From: Rickettsia typhi
Lineage (GTDB): Bacteria > Pseudomonadota > Alphaproteobacteria > Rickettsiales > Deianiraeaceae
Direction of reading: 5' to 3'
Assembly (NCBI GenBank): GCA_945889175.1
Contig: CAMDBF010000001.1
Span: 17,279-81,278 of the forward strand
DNA length: 64,000 bases
Position numbers and translations under genes: made by a program. Below are positions 16,627 to 26,720 of the stretch, one piece after another. Numbering within the stretch: position 1 is the stretch's first letter; each line of letters opens with the position of its first letter. The notes under the pieces are model-generated. The model was given only the letters and a program-made list of their open reading frames with translations. It was not told the DNA's origin and did no database searches.

Positions 16627-17418
16627 TTAAAATTCAAAACCGCATACAACCGGTACATGATCGGATGGTCTTTCGGTTGACCTATAATGATGCAAAATAT
16701 CAACACTCTTTGCACAGTGCCAAATATCTTTTGTGCACCAAATATGATCAAGCCTTCTACCATAACCCTTGCCATATGCATCGGGTATTCTGTAACTCCA
16801 CCAAGTATAACAAGGTAGGCTTTTGTCAATAAATTCCCTTGTTATATCAACAAAATCACCGCTTTGGACCCATTTGGCCATAATCTCTATTTCGATAGGA
16901 CTATGAGAAACTACCTTGAGTAATCTTTTGTGATCGTGAACATCTTTTTCAAAAGGTGCAATATTAAAGTCGCCAAGTATAATAGTTTTTTGTTTGATTT
17001 TACTAAAGTAATCTATCGTCCAATCTAAAAATCTAAGCTTTTCATCAAACTTTTGATTAACACTGACATCAGGCAAGTCGCCGCCAGCGGGAATGTAAAA
17101 GTTATGCACAGTAATTCCTTCAATTTCAAAAGCAATATGCCTTTTACCGCTGTCAACAATGTTAAGCCTTGATGTTTCCTTTATAGGGTATTTACTTAAA
17201 ACCGCGACCCCTCTTTGTCCAGTTGCCTCACCACTAAATATTATGTGGTTGTAACCTATATTCTCAACCTCAAAGATTGGAAAGGCAGAGTCTCTCACTT
17301 TAGTCTCCTGCAGGCAAACAACGTCAACACCGTCATTAAACAACATCTTGATATGTGGAAGTCTGAGATTGATTGAATTGCAGTTGAAGCTCGCAATTTT
17401 TAACATTTTTTTAGACAT
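16627..17418 (-). CDS. xth: Exodeoxyribonuclease III (AP endonuclease)
   Basis: The product is 263 residues with exonuclease III/EEP hallmarks: IASFNCNSINLRLP at the start, CLQETKVRD (catalytic Glu), LGDFNIAP (Asp-Phe-Asn), RRLDHIWCT and the terminal SDHVPVV (Asp-His pair). It cuts the backbone at abasic sites in base excision repair and trims 3' ends. The start at 17418 (MSKKMLKI) could equally be the next Met four codons in. It lies between addB (42 bp upstream) and ftsY (13 bp downstream), fitting a repair pair inside the operon. Confidence 0.92.
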   Translation of the reverse strand: MSKKMLKIASFNCNSINLRLPHIKMLFNDGVDVVCLQETKVRDSAFPIFEVENIGYNHIIFSGEATGQRGVAVLSKYPIKETSRLNIVDSGKRHIAFEIEGITVHNFYIPAGGDLPDVSVNQKFDEKLRFLDWTIDYFSKIKQKTIILGDFNIAPFEKDVHDHKRLLKVVSHSPIEIEIMAKWVQSGDFVDITREFIDKSLPCYTWWSYRIPDAYGKGYGRRLDHIWCTKDIWHCAKSVDILHHYRSTERPSDHVPVVCGFEF

Positions 17419-17460
17419 TAATATCGTATCTTTTACATTAATGTTTAAACCTGCAATTAC

Positions 17461-20169
17461 TTATATGCAAGAATTAAAATTAAAATTATCATTCTTGTAG
17501 CTTGCAATAAAGCCGTAGAGACTTTGTTCAAAGTTTATAAATTTTTTAGATGCTTCAATTTCCACCTCGTAGTTGCCATTTATAATTTTGTAGTAATTCA
17601 ATTTCACATCCTCCTCTTTGCTTAAGCATTTTAAATCTAGTCCAAAAGATGTTTTGTGCAAAAGAAATTCAAGCAATGGCATTTGCAGCGATTTAGCATA
17701 CTTTCCGCTTCCCGAAGATGTTTTGTAATCTATAATTTCAATTGTTTTGTAATCTGTCAAAATTAAATCGGGTATCGCCTGCACACTAACCCCAAGTTCG
17801 CTTATATAATATTTTGTTTCAAGACCCTCGTAGCCTTCCCAGTAAGGCTTATCTTTACTGGCTATTATTCGCCACAACAGCTTATCGTATAAATCATTAA
17901 AAATAACTTTTAAGCCGTAAGTGTGCATGGCATGTAAGTAGTTTTTGCTACCGTAAAAACTTAGCCACTCTTGATTTAAAATGCTATACATGTAGTTTAA
18001 AACAGCTTCTCTAGAGTTGGGCTTATTTGTATTACAATACTCTATAGTTTTTGCAAGCAGGCTGTGTATTATAATGCCAATTTTATTTTTACTGTAGACT
18101 TCGTTGATTGTTTCAAGCTCTTTGAGCTTTAAAATATATTTAATATAAAAATCAAATCTATTACCTACAAGCATATTCACCGAAGTATTTGATAGAGATA
18201 GATGCTTATACTTAATGGGTACAAAAATGTTGTCAACTGCGGACTCCTGTAAGCCAGAATGAAGCCCTTTAACGTCGCTTGGTAAAATACAACTTGTAAA
18301 TTCAAAACAATTAGCAAAGGCACATACCCCTTTTGGTCTTTGCACTATATCGGCTTGATTGTAGTAAAATGCCGTTACTAGCTTTGCATCAATACTCAAG
18401 ACATCCTTAAGGGCAGCAAGAGAGGATGTAATTGCATCCTGAGATGTTGCAAGTCCAAGTGTTTTTTTGATTGAGTCGCTCAGTAAAGGGTTATGCTCCA
18501 TTTTATCAAAAGAATCTTCAATAAAATCCGCAATAATCACTTTGTCAAAACTATGGTATCTAGCCTCTTTTAAGCTTAAAATTAAAATATCGCACTTATC
18601 TCGTTTTTGATGCGATGTAATAAAATTACGATTATCTGCAAGCCAATAAAATAGGCTTGTAAATTCTTCTAAGCTAACATTGTTCAGGCATTTAAGCTCC
18701 GTAATGTAAGGCTTGAAGCTTGCAATTTCAGTCTCGATAAAATTGAAAAATTGCTCAAACTCAACATGATCCTTATTATTAGTTAGCATTTTAAAAGCTT
18801 TTAAGCTTTGGGCGAGTATATTTTCAAATCCACAGCAATTTGCAAGATCTAGCAATGCACTAGTTAAAGATTGATTAAAGGTAAAATTGTCACCAACAAT
18901 CTTTAAAAACATATTTAGATTTTTAACTGATTTTAGCCTTGCATCAATCCTGATGACAAGCTCAATATCTTTAATATTTTGTGGTTTAAATGAATCGTCT
19001 AAAAGCTCATGTCCAATGAAGCTAAGAAAATCTTTCGCATTAAAGCTAGACGAGAGGCTTAACATTAAATTGTAAAATTTACAAACCTCAGTGTGAGTAA
19101 GCTTACAACCAAAGGAGTTGTAGACATCTTTGTTAAGCCGCCTTAAATAAAGTTCAAGCTTTAAAGCGGAGTCGCCAGATGGACATAAAATTAAAACCTT
19201 GCCACAATTATCGCCGTAGCTTAAAATTAAATTTGTTATGGCTGTATTTTGCTCGTCTTGATCTCTAGTTTTAACTAAATATTTTGTAACGCAGGTCTTG
19301 CTCTGCCCTTTGGTAATCTGCGATAATTTTGGACTAAGCAAGTCCACAAAATATCTTGCTTTTGTAAGGCAATTACCATAAAGTGAGAAATCTTTGGTGT
19401 CAATGTTTTTAACATCTAAAACATCCTCAAAGGCAAGAGCGATAATTGTTGTAAAATCTTTTGCAAAGGCGGCTTTGGATATTTTGTTAAACATTTCATT
19501 TTCGCCATTTTGACCCACGAAGTACAAAGCTTTATCACCACGATTAACCTTGGAGTTATTAAGTAAGTCAACAAAAATATTGGTAATTCTTTGCCTTCTT
19601 TGTGCCTTAGTTTCAAGACCGCTAGCTGTTAAAAAATTATTAATGTATTTGCCAAGTTTTATAATAAAATCAAGAGAAGACTCAAGTTTTACACTTACCT
19701 GACCATATGATAAATCAATTTTTGCACGATTAATTTGGTGTGAAATGTCAAATTGATTATTTACAATATTAAAAACATCCATCGCAAGATTTGCAAGATT
19801 TATAACATCTTTTGGTTTTAGATTTAAAGTGAGATTTTGAATGTTTTTATTTTGACTTAAAAAATTGTAAATAATAAATCTTAATTCATTGTCATTTACA
19901 AGATTCAAACTTGATTTAGTGATATTACTAAGATTAACATTAAATATTTTGGAAAGCTTCAACTCCTCAATCTCACCTACGGAATAGATGTTTGGAGAAA
20001 TAATTCCTTCCTGTAAAAAAAGTTTTTTCAATACCAAGCTTATTTGCGAGGTTGTCGATATTATTGTTATGTGCGATAGATTTTTATCACCCAAGGCATC
20101 GTACATTATAAGATTTTTAACTTCTTGCAAAAAATTAGAACCCTTGCAAATATTAACAAACCTTGCCAT
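17461..20169 (-). CDS. addB: Double-strand break repair protein AddB
   Basis: The 902-residue protein resembles alphaproteobacterial AddB, the partner of the AddA helicase-nuclease in double-strand break resection. The C-terminal region carries a RecB-family nuclease signature: GIIIHSLLAKTIE (His), then AIPDLILTDYKTIEIIDYKT with the PD...DYK metal-binding core. The middle includes VLILCPSGDSALKLELYLRR and an RYHSFDKVIIADF segment, typical of inactivated UvrD-like helicase domains in AddB. It is somewhat shorter than many family members. addA is not in this window. It starts 11 bp after the PilP-like gene stop and is probably co-transcribed with it. Confidence 0.75.
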   Translation of the reverse strand: MARFVNICKGSNFLQEVKNLIMYDALGDKNLSHITIISTTSQISLVLKKLFLQEGIISPNIYSVGEIEELKLSKIFNVNLSNITKSSLNLVNDNELRFIIYNFLSQNKNIQNLTLNLKPKDVINLANLAMDVFNIVNNQFDISHQINRAKIDLSYGQVSVKLESSLDFIIKLGKYINNFLTASGLETKAQRRQRITNIFVDLLNNSKVNRGDKALYFVGQNGENEMFNKISKAAFAKDFTTIIALAFEDVLDVKNIDTKDFSLYGNCLTKARYFVDLLSPKLSQITKGQSKTCVTKYLVKTRDQDEQNTAITNLILSYGDNCGKVLILCPSGDSALKLELYLRRLNKDVYNSFGCKLTHTEVCKFYNLMLSLSSSFNAKDFLSFIGHELLDDSFKPQNIKDIELVIRIDARLKSVKNLNMFLKIVGDNFTFNQSLTSALLDLANCCGFENILAQSLKAFKMLTNNKDHVEFEQFFNFIETEIASFKPYITELKCLNNVSLEEFTSLFYWLADNRNFITSHQKRDKCDILILSLKEARYHSFDKVIIADFIEDSFDKMEHNPLLSDSIKKTLGLATSQDAITSSLAALKDVLSIDAKLVTAFYYNQADIVQRPKGVCAFANCFEFTSCILPSDVKGLHSGLQESAVDNIFVPIKYKHLSLSNTSVNMLVGNRFDFYIKYILKLKELETINEVYSKNKIGIIIHSLLAKTIEYCNTNKPNSREAVLNYMYSILNQEWLSFYGSKNYLHAMHTYGLKVIFNDLYDKLLWRIIASKDKPYWEGYEGLETKYYISELGVSVQAIPDLILTDYKTIEIIDYKTSSGSGKYAKSLQMPLLEFLLHKTSFGLDLKCLSKEEDVKLNYYKIINGNYEVEIEASKKFINFEQSLYGFIASYKNDNFNFNSCI

Positions 20170-20180
20170 ATTATTTAGTT

Positions 20181-20849
20181 TTAGCAGGTTTTGCCTGTTA
20201 TCATTGTATTTAAGTCAAAGCAATTATTTGCTTTAATTTCAATAGTAAAGTCACCATTTGGTCTAATTTTTAAATTTTCTGGATAAACCTTGAGAGAAGC
20301 GATGTAGCTTCTTATAGCATAATCATCTGGGGTGTATAAAAGTATAACCTTATCTTTCAAAACTTTTTGCACTGTAATGTTGCCAAGAGTTTTTTTCACA
20401 TGGGTATATTTTTTGTCGTTAATTTTGACAAACCATTTACCACTTTCGCTAAAAAACATAATATATCCAACTTTTATTTGCACCGGCGACGATAGACCTG
20501 GACCAGCCTGTAACTTTTCTTTTAGAAAATAACCGTTAGTAACAAAATCTTGCAAGTATTGGTTAAGAGCAAGATTTTCACTAGAATTAACAATTAAGTG
20601 TTTGTTTTTATTTTGTGCAAAGTTCTGAAGAAACATCTGCCTATTTGCAATCATTTGCTGCTGTGCATTTTGAGAATTGTTTTCACCAGCATTACCTGAG
20701 TCAATTAAGGAATTTTGACTGCCTACATTGTTTTGCATAGTCTGCAAAGCCTGAATTCCATCTTGGCTCACCTGCTGCATACCAACATCCTCAGCAAAAG
20801 ACTTGCCAACTACGGTAAAGAAGAGTAAAAAATACAGAACGATTTTCAT
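20181..20849 (-). CDS. Secreted protein of a pilus/secretion operon (PilP-like position)
   Basis: The 222-residue product has a signal peptide (MKIVLYFLLFFTVVGKSFA), a Gln/Asn/Ser-rich flexible segment to about residue 85, and a C-terminal domain rich in short beta-strand-like stretches (YIMFFSESGKWFVKINDKKY, then VQKVLKDKVILL), ending with two cysteines (NCFDLN, GKTC). Its place directly after the PilO-like gene (9 bp), and this layout of signal, flexible linker and small beta domain, match PilP or GspC-type periplasmic proteins. Sequence similarity alone does not prove the family, so the call is mainly contextual. Confidence 0.4.
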   Translation of the reverse strand: MKIVLYFLLFFTVVGKSFAEDVGMQQVSQDGIQALQTMQNNVGSQNSLIDSGNAGENNSQNAQQQMIANRQMFLQNFAQNKNKHLIVNSSENLALNQYLQDFVTNGYFLKEKLQAGPGLSSPVQIKVGYIMFFSESGKWFVKINDKKYTHVKKTLGNITVQKVLKDKVILLYTPDDYAIRSYIASLKVYPENLKIRPNGDFTIEIKANNCFDLNTMITGKTC

Positions 20850-20858
20850 AGCTTTAGC

Positions 20859-21566
20859 TTATTTAATAATGTAATACTCCAAGGTAATATTTGCACTAAC
20901 AACTCCAGTTAAAGATACATGTCTACTGCCATCCTCAAGCTTTGTTTTTACCAAGCTTATAATATTACCTTGAGTACCTTGTGGTAGTTTAATTTTTTCT
21001 ATTTGAATACGCCTTGCAAAAAACATCATGTCATCACTATTTATAGCATCTAAAAACATAAATACTGAACCCTCAGTTAGGGCGTCGTACTTGACCTCAA
21101 CTACAATTTTTTCAAAAAAATCACCGCTTAATACTTCTTTGGATTCAAGAGTTGGCAATACTGGCATACCAATTGATTGCTGTGAAGCTAGGTTGTTACT
21201 TTGAAGCATGCTGTTTGTAAATATGTTTATACTAAGATTTTCAAAGCCAAAGCTATTTGCAACTGAGTTTAAAAACACCTTCATATCATTAGCATTTTTT
21301 TTGCTTCTTTGTTTTTTTACCTCAGGTATAGTTTCCCATATCGAGCTATATTGTTTATACATATTTATTGAGTGTGATATTTTTTGAATATCATTTTTTG
21401 CATTTTCAAAAAGTGCAGTTGTTTCGGTGTATTTCTTTTCAGCCTTTTGTTTTTCATTAGTAACGAACCATACCAAGCCAAAAGACTCTATAATAATAAA
21501 GCTAACAAAAAGTAAGTAGGTGTAAAACCTTGATTTATAATTGTTCACATTCTTTTCCATGCTCAT
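20859..21566 (-). CDS. PilO/GspM-like inner-membrane protein
   Basis: The 235-residue protein has a short cytoplasmic N-terminus, one membrane helix (YLLFVSFIIIESFGLVWF), a coiled-coil stretch (KAEKKYTETTALFENAKND), and a periplasmic domain with alternating strands and helices, ending in ANITLEYYIIK. This is the topology of PilO and GspM, which link the cytoplasmic platform of type IV pili or type II secretion to periplasmic parts. It begins 2 bp after the stop of the upstream PilMN-like gene and is followed 9 bp later by the PilP-like gene, reproducing the pilM-N-O-P order. Confidence 0.5.
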   Translation of the reverse strand: MSMEKNVNNYKSRFYTYLLFVSFIIIESFGLVWFVTNEKQKAEKKYTETTALFENAKNDIQKISHSINMYKQYSSIWETIPEVKKQRSKKNANDMKVFLNSVANSFGFENLSINIFTNSMLQSNNLASQQSIGMPVLPTLESKEVLSGDFFEKIVVEVKYDALTEGSVFMFLDAINSDDMMFFARRIQIEKIKLPQGTQGNIISLVKTKLEDGSRHVSLTGVVSANITLEYYIIK

Positions 21567-21568
21567 CT

Positions 21569-23104
21569 TTATTTTTTAAAAAACCTCAATAAAGTCTCAT
21601 TAGAATTCTGTTCAGCATCATTTATCATAATATTGTAGGATGGATTTTGCTCCCTTAAAGAATCAATTATGAATGCTTGTTTTGACTGATTGTTAAATGC
21701 AATCGAGACACTAATCGTTGGCACATCATCTGTAATTTCAAAAGTAAACTTACTTACAGATATATCATCGATAACATTAAGCATTGCCGAAACATCGGTG
21801 AACATTTCGGTAAAATAATTAGCCTTTGAAGATGCTGCATAAAATTTTGATATTTCAACAACTCTATCAATATTAACATCCTGTACCGAGCCTTTGATTT
21901 CATCTAGCTTTCTTTTCATTTCCGTTTGCTCGACAAGAGAGGTTGCATACTTTGCTTTAATATTTTTTAATGGAATAATTTTATATACCGCATAAGAATT
22001 AAAGCCAATAAATATAGCGATGCCAACATAGAGTATAACCTTAAACCCTAAGTCTTTTAGTGCATTATCCTTAATGCTATCGTCGACAAAGTGCATAAAA
22101 GGTTTTTTATAAACCTTATATGCAAGAGCTAAACTTGCTGGATGATTATACTCTTTAGCTAGGGCTTGATTTTTTGTTGCGTTAATATAGTCCTGCATTA
22201 AAAACAAATTTACAGTACCCACATCTGGTGCAACGGCCTCGATAGTTGATAGAAAATCTCTTGAACCAAAAACATTCATAAAAAGACTCGATCTTGGCAT
22301 TAACGAGGCCCTCTCGGCGTAAGAAATTACACTATTTATCTCGGCTACTATAATTGGTGCAGTTTCGTTGAAGCTACGATCTGATATTTTTTTAACCTTT
22401 GATATTAAAATTGAGCTTCCTATACTTACTGTGGTTCTTAAGCCTGATGTCTCAAGAAAAGAAATAGTTATAATCCAAGATCTTGAATTAATCTTGCCGT
22501 CAGATGGTGTGGTTCCCGTTCTAGATGATGCATCGTAGGTGTAAAGAGTATTTTTAGGTTTATTTTTTTTGGAACTAGAATTTTGCAAACTGCGTTGCAC
22601 AAGCTGCAAAAAGCTAAGCTCTTTTATTTCAGTTGGCGATGATATATCGTTTATTTCAGCTGCAGAAGAGTAAAAACCAACAACATTATTACTATGACCC
22701 TGCAGTTCTTTTAAAAATGTTATAGACTCGCCCTCAGTTGATATCGTTGAAAGTAAATATTCGTCTGTTTTTTCGTTAGCATCGGACTTAATTAGTCTTG
22801 CAGTCTTCATTCCTCCATGAAACTGCTTTAAGTCGCTTTCAAGCTTTGCCTTTAAAAACTTTGCCAACCCCGATGGACCAAGCGATTTAGATGCGTTACG
22901 AGATATAAAATTTTGCGATTGATAATCAAGAACAACTTTTACCCCTGCCCTTTTGTTTGATAAAATATAGTTTTCAATCGCAGATATATTTTCAGCTTCA
23001 TTACCTGAGTTAAAAAACTTACTACTAATAAGCTGATCCTTGCCAAACAAAGCACCAAGCGTTCCACTTGGTCCAAAGATAAAAACAAAACAGGAGTCCG
23101 TCAT
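21569..23104 (-). CDS. PilM-PilN (GspL)-like inner-membrane platform protein
   Basis: The 511-residue protein has a large cytoplasmic N-terminal part (1-345), a single membrane helix (VILYVGIAIFIGFNSYAVYK, about 352-372), a coiled-coil stretch (LVEQTEMKRKLDEIKG), and a C-terminal periplasmic domain of ferredoxin-like strand/helix pattern (VSKFTFEITDDVPTISVSIAF). GspL has this plan in one chain, whereas type IV pili usually use separate PilM and PilN. The N-terminal part resembles the actin-like PilM/GspL fold only loosely. It is the first gene of a minus-strand run leading to PilO- and PilP-like genes, addB, xth and ftsY. Confidence 0.45.
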   Translation of the reverse strand: MTDSCFVFIFGPSGTLGALFGKDQLISSKFFNSGNEAENISAIENYILSNKRAGVKVVLDYQSQNFISRNASKSLGPSGLAKFLKAKLESDLKQFHGGMKTARLIKSDANEKTDEYLLSTISTEGESITFLKELQGHSNNVVGFYSSAAEINDISSPTEIKELSFLQLVQRSLQNSSSKKNKPKNTLYTYDASSRTGTTPSDGKINSRSWIITISFLETSGLRTTVSIGSSILISKVKKISDRSFNETAPIIVAEINSVISYAERASLMPRSSLFMNVFGSRDFLSTIEAVAPDVGTVNLFLMQDYINATKNQALAKEYNHPASLALAYKVYKKPFMHFVDDSIKDNALKDLGFKVILYVGIAIFIGFNSYAVYKIIPLKNIKAKYATSLVEQTEMKRKLDEIKGSVQDVNIDRVVEISKFYAASSKANYFTEMFTDVSAMLNVIDDISVSKFTFEITDDVPTISVSIAFNNQSKQAFIIDSLREQNPSYNIMINDAEQNSNETLLRFFKK

Positions 23105-23298
23105 CTCTTTAAAATCAAAATTTATTCTTTACATTAAAATACATTCTAAAACAATATTTAACTAATTGCAACAACAAAATAAAAATTAACTTGCTTTTAA
23201 GCCTTGGTGTTTTAAAATTAGCAAGATACTTATGTTATAAGTGGCATTTTACCTAGAGTTTTGTTATTAAATAAAATATTGCAAACAAAATAAAAAGT

Positions 23299-24711
23299 AT
23301 GAAGGATGTTTTTTTATTTGACACCCTAACTAAGTCAAAGCAGCAAATACAAACAATTACAAAGGATGTAATGAAAATATATGTTTGTGGACCAACGGTT
23401 TATGACGATGTTCACATTGGCAATGCAAGATCTTTTGTGTTTTACGACTTGCTTTTTAGAATTTTCAAATCCTACTACAAAGAGGTTATATATGTGCGAA
23501 ACATCACCGATATTGACGATAAAATTATCGCAAGGGCAAGGCTTAATGGTAAAAGCGAGGTAGAAGTAAGCGGAAAGGCAATAGATTCTTTTTTTAAGGC
23601 TTGTAATTTTTTAAACTGCCTTAAACCAAGTCACGAGCCAAGGGTTACCGAGCATTTGGATGAAATCATTAAGCTAATTCAATCCTTAATTAATAATGGG
23701 CATGCTTACGAGGCTGATGGAGATGTTTTTTTTAAAGTAAATAGCTTTAAAGACTACGGCAAACTTGCAAACCGCAAAATTGAGGATATGATTGCAGGCT
23801 CAAGAATTGAAGTGCTTTTAAACAAGCAAAATGCTGAGGATTTTACCCTGTGGAAAAAGACGGAGCCTAAGGACGGAGTTGTGTTTAACTCGCCCTTTTC
23901 ACATGGCAGGCCCGGCTGGCATATTGAATGCAGTGCCATGGCACACAAATACCTAGGCGATAACTTTGATATACACGGGGGCGGGGTTGACTTGCAGTTC
24001 CCTCATCACGAAAACGAAATTGCACAATCTGTTTGCGGATATAAAGATTCAAAACATGCATCTTACTGGGTGCATAACGGATTTTTAATGGTTGACGGGC
24101 AAAAGATGTCAAAGTCTTTGGGTAATTTTATTACGGTAAAAGATATTGAAAGCAAGGGCTACCACGGCGAGGTTTTGCGTTTAGCCTTAATATCAACCCA
24201 TTACACAAAGCCCCTTGATTTTAACGAGGCACTTTTGTTTAATACAAAAAAAATGCTTAATAAATTTTATTCTTTAATAGACATATCGCTTATTAAGCCA
24301 GAGAATCTAAAAAAAGATTATCTTGAAAACATTGATGCCCTAAGCCCACAGTTGCAGGAATGTATTTTGGACGATGTTAATGTTTCAAAATACCTAGCTA
24401 TTATGCACTCGCTTGCAAGGGATATAGTTAATACAAAGCAAGGACTGGAGCTTGAAAGGCTTAAACTTGAGCTTTTTTATGCCGGCAGATTATTGGGTAT
24501 TTTTTACGATACTGAGTATAATAATACGGAGAGCATGGAGCAAAACCAAGCTTACAGCAAGGCACTGGAGCTTGCAAACCAAAGAAGCGAGGCAAAAAAA
24601 ATGAAAAACTACAAACTAGCAGACGAGCTAAGAAGCTTAGTGACAGAGCTTGGCTTTAACCTAGTTGACACCGACAACTTTGGCTTTAGGCTTGAAAGCT
24701 TGACAAAATAA
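23299..24711 (+). CDS. cysS: Cysteinyl-tRNA synthetase
   Basis: This 470-residue class I synthetase charges tRNA-Cys. It shows the family opening VCGPTVYDDVHIGNARSF, containing the HIGN form of the HIGH motif and the zinc cysteine, then HGGGVDLQFPHHENEIAQ with zinc-binding Cys and His residues nearby, and KMSKSLGN for the KMSKS loop. The C-terminal helix region (EAKKMKNYKLADELR) is the usual tRNA-binding end. It has its own upstream region of nearly 200 bp and is divergent from the pilus operon. Confidence 0.95.
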   Translation: MKDVFLFDTLTKSKQQIQTITKDVMKIYVCGPTVYDDVHIGNARSFVFYDLLFRIFKSYYKEVIYVRNITDIDDKIIARARLNGKSEVEVSGKAIDSFFKACNFLNCLKPSHEPRVTEHLDEIIKLIQSLINNGHAYEADGDVFFKVNSFKDYGKLANRKIEDMIAGSRIEVLLNKQNAEDFTLWKKTEPKDGVVFNSPFSHGRPGWHIECSAMAHKYLGDNFDIHGGGVDLQFPHHENEIAQSVCGYKDSKHASYWVHNGFLMVDGQKMSKSLGNFITVKDIESKGYHGEVLRLALISTHYTKPLDFNEALLFNTKKMLNKFYSLIDISLIKPENLKKDYLENIDALSPQLQECILDDVNVSKYLAIMHSLARDIVNTKQGLELERLKLELFYAGRLLGIFYDTEYNNTESMEQNQAYSKALELANQRSEAKKMKNYKLADELRSLVTELGFNLVDTDNFGFRLESLTK

Positions 24712-24779
24712 ATAAAATAAGCTATACTTTTATTTGAATCACTTTTTATTTATCGTGATATTATTTATTTTTTAACAAA

Positions 24780-26510
24780 ATGAATAAAGAAGGCATACCA
24801 GTTCCACTGAATACTGATATTATAAATACATTGATTGCCTTAGAAACAATAAAAGCTACAACAGAAGAAAGTAAGCGAAAGAAAGAAATATATAATCAGG
24901 TTGTAAAAGGATATCTTCTACCACTTTTAAACACCTGCAGGGATAGTGCCTACGATACTTGGTGGGTAAGCTCTAGCAAAACCAACCGAATCAAAGAGGG
25001 TAATATAGAATGCGAAATACAGAACAATGGTACCATTCAAATAATTATTAAAGAGCTAAAAGATATAAAAACCCACACAAAACCATTTATTGAAACACTT
25101 TTTGGCAAAGATATTTTTGCTGGAGTGAGTTTAGAACAAAGGGTAACTGAGTGTAAGGTGAAAGTTGGAGATAGTAATGAATATACAGAAGGAGTTACAA
25201 TACTAGTAAGCGAAGAGGAGCTTAACTCGTTTTTATCTAGTGTTACAACAATAAATTCTGAAGGTGAAGCTATCTCAATATCTAACATTGCTCAAAAAGA
25301 TGATGAAATTAAGAATTTAGAAAAAACAATTGAACAAGAGACAGAAAAAATAAGACAACAATTACAATCGGTAGAAGAGATTTTAAAAGGTAACGAAATT
25401 GTAAGTACTGAAGGTAAATTTTTAACAGACGGAATTAATACTCACGCTAGAGGCACAACAAATACCGCCCCCTATGCCACAGCGATAAAAGAAAGCAAAA
25501 AAATATCAGCAGGAGTAAGAAAGATTGTTGAAATTTTAAACAAAAATAGCAAAAAACAAACTGATAATTTTGGAAGAGCTATTACTTCTATTGAAAATTA
25601 TAATACATTATCACAGATTACAGCAGCCGAAAAAACAAGAGAAGATCGACAAAAACAAATAAATGAATTTAGAAAGCAAAATGCAAGAGAAAACTTTTCA
25701 AGGCTAGCGGAGGTTTCACAAAAATATCACAAACAAAATCTACAATCCGCTATTGGTAGATTAAAGAGTGCAGATGATGTTTTAAAACAATATCATAAAT
25801 TTTTCCTTCCAGACTATGCTAAAAATATCAAAGATAATATTGAAGTAGTAAATTGCCTAAACAATAATATAAACATTTATGCTAATCTAGCCAAATATCG
25901 ATACGACAACAGCTTACAACAGAGGATTACGGCTTTAAAAGATATGACAAAAGCTGACGAAACAACCCTTAATTTAAACAATGAAAAAGATTTGCAAAAA
26001 TGTCTTTCACTACACCTTACAGACACGGAAATAAAAAACTACAATTCGTCCCTAAAAGAGTGTAAAAAAGTAACAGATGCTATAAGTAACAATTCACAAG
26101 ATGAATTACATAATATGCTGGAAAATGCAGAACTTAGACTCAGTCTTGAAGCGGACCTAAAAACAGCCACAAAAGAATTTGCACTTGCCCTTAACCAATA
26201 TGGCAGAGACATGGGCAAAATAACTACAGGTGACAGAGAATTAGTTAACAATTGCTTAAAAAAATGGAACGTAGTAAGCGAATCGAAAAACGAGGAGCTA
26301 AAGAATCTAAAGAATAATGCATTAAAAATTATTGAAAATCTTCCTGTTGAAAAAAATAACTACCATAACCCAAACATTAATTTGGAAGGTAGTAGTTTAG
26401 TAAACGAAAGGGAGGAGTCCAAAATTGGAATGCAACAACCAAATATTTCTAAACAGGCAGTAACAAAACAAAACGAAACTAATCTCTCAACACTCCCCTT
26501 AGCGAAGTAG
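24780..26510 (+). CDS. Large coiled-coil protein of unknown function
   Basis: The 576-residue protein is rich in Lys, Glu, Asn and Gln. Several stretches look coiled-coil or helical bundle, for example EKTIEQETEKIRQQLQSVEE (about 181-200) and a region near 290-340. No signal peptide, membrane segment or known catalytic motif is visible. The C-terminus is Asn/Ser/Glu-rich and probably disordered, which would fit a secretion-signal-like tail, but no specific type IV secretion motif was identified. It starts 68 bp after cysS and is followed by paired inverted repeats ahead of virB9. Lineage-specific protein or effector candidate; function unknown. Confidence 0.5.
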   Translation: MNKEGIPVPLNTDIINTLIALETIKATTEESKRKKEIYNQVVKGYLLPLLNTCRDSAYDTWWVSSSKTNRIKEGNIECEIQNNGTIQIIIKELKDIKTHTKPFIETLFGKDIFAGVSLEQRVTECKVKVGDSNEYTEGVTILVSEEELNSFLSSVTTINSEGEAISISNIAQKDDEIKNLEKTIEQETEKIRQQLQSVEEILKGNEIVSTEGKFLTDGINTHARGTTNTAPYATAIKESKKISAGVRKIVEILNKNSKKQTDNFGRAITSIENYNTLSQITAAEKTREDRQKQINEFRKQNARENFSRLAEVSQKYHKQNLQSAIGRLKSADDVLKQYHKFFLPDYAKNIKDNIEVVNCLNNNINIYANLAKYRYDNSLQQRITALKDMTKADETTLNLNNEKDLQKCLSLHLTDTEIKNYNSSLKECKKVTDAISNNSQDELHNMLENAELRLSLEADLKTATKEFALALNQYGRDMGKITTGDRELVNNCLKKWNVVSESKNEELKNLKNNALKIIENLPVEKNNYHNPNINLEGSSLVNEREESKIGMQQPNISKQAVTKQNETNLSTLPLAK

Positions 26511-26651
26511 GTTAAAAATCCCCCTAATCTATCCATTTAGGTACACATGGTCTTCCTCTTGGTAAAATGATGGCGATAGCTTATGTCTATAATTGCAGAG
26601 ATTTTAGTTTTTAAACAAATTAAAGAAATATCTACATTGTCAAGATTATAA

Positions 26652-26689
26652 AAATGTCTATTATTAGCTTGAAATGTTTGTAGACATTT
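26652..26689. repeat. Inverted repeat, 9-bp perfect arms
   Basis: AAATGTCTA (26652-26660) and TAGACATTT (26681-26689) are exact reverse complements separated by 20 nt. It lies between the coiled-coil protein gene and virB9, 31 bp before a second inverted repeat with the same loop length. Confidence 0.5.
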
Positions 26690-26720
26690 ATCAAGTGCAA
26701 TTAAACCTTAGTTTTTTTAC

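Noticed and set aside
16614..16829. Longer FtsY start
   Set aside because: The added 72 residues lie within the xth gene and lack FtsY character; the ATG at 16613 begins the typical membrane-targeting segment.
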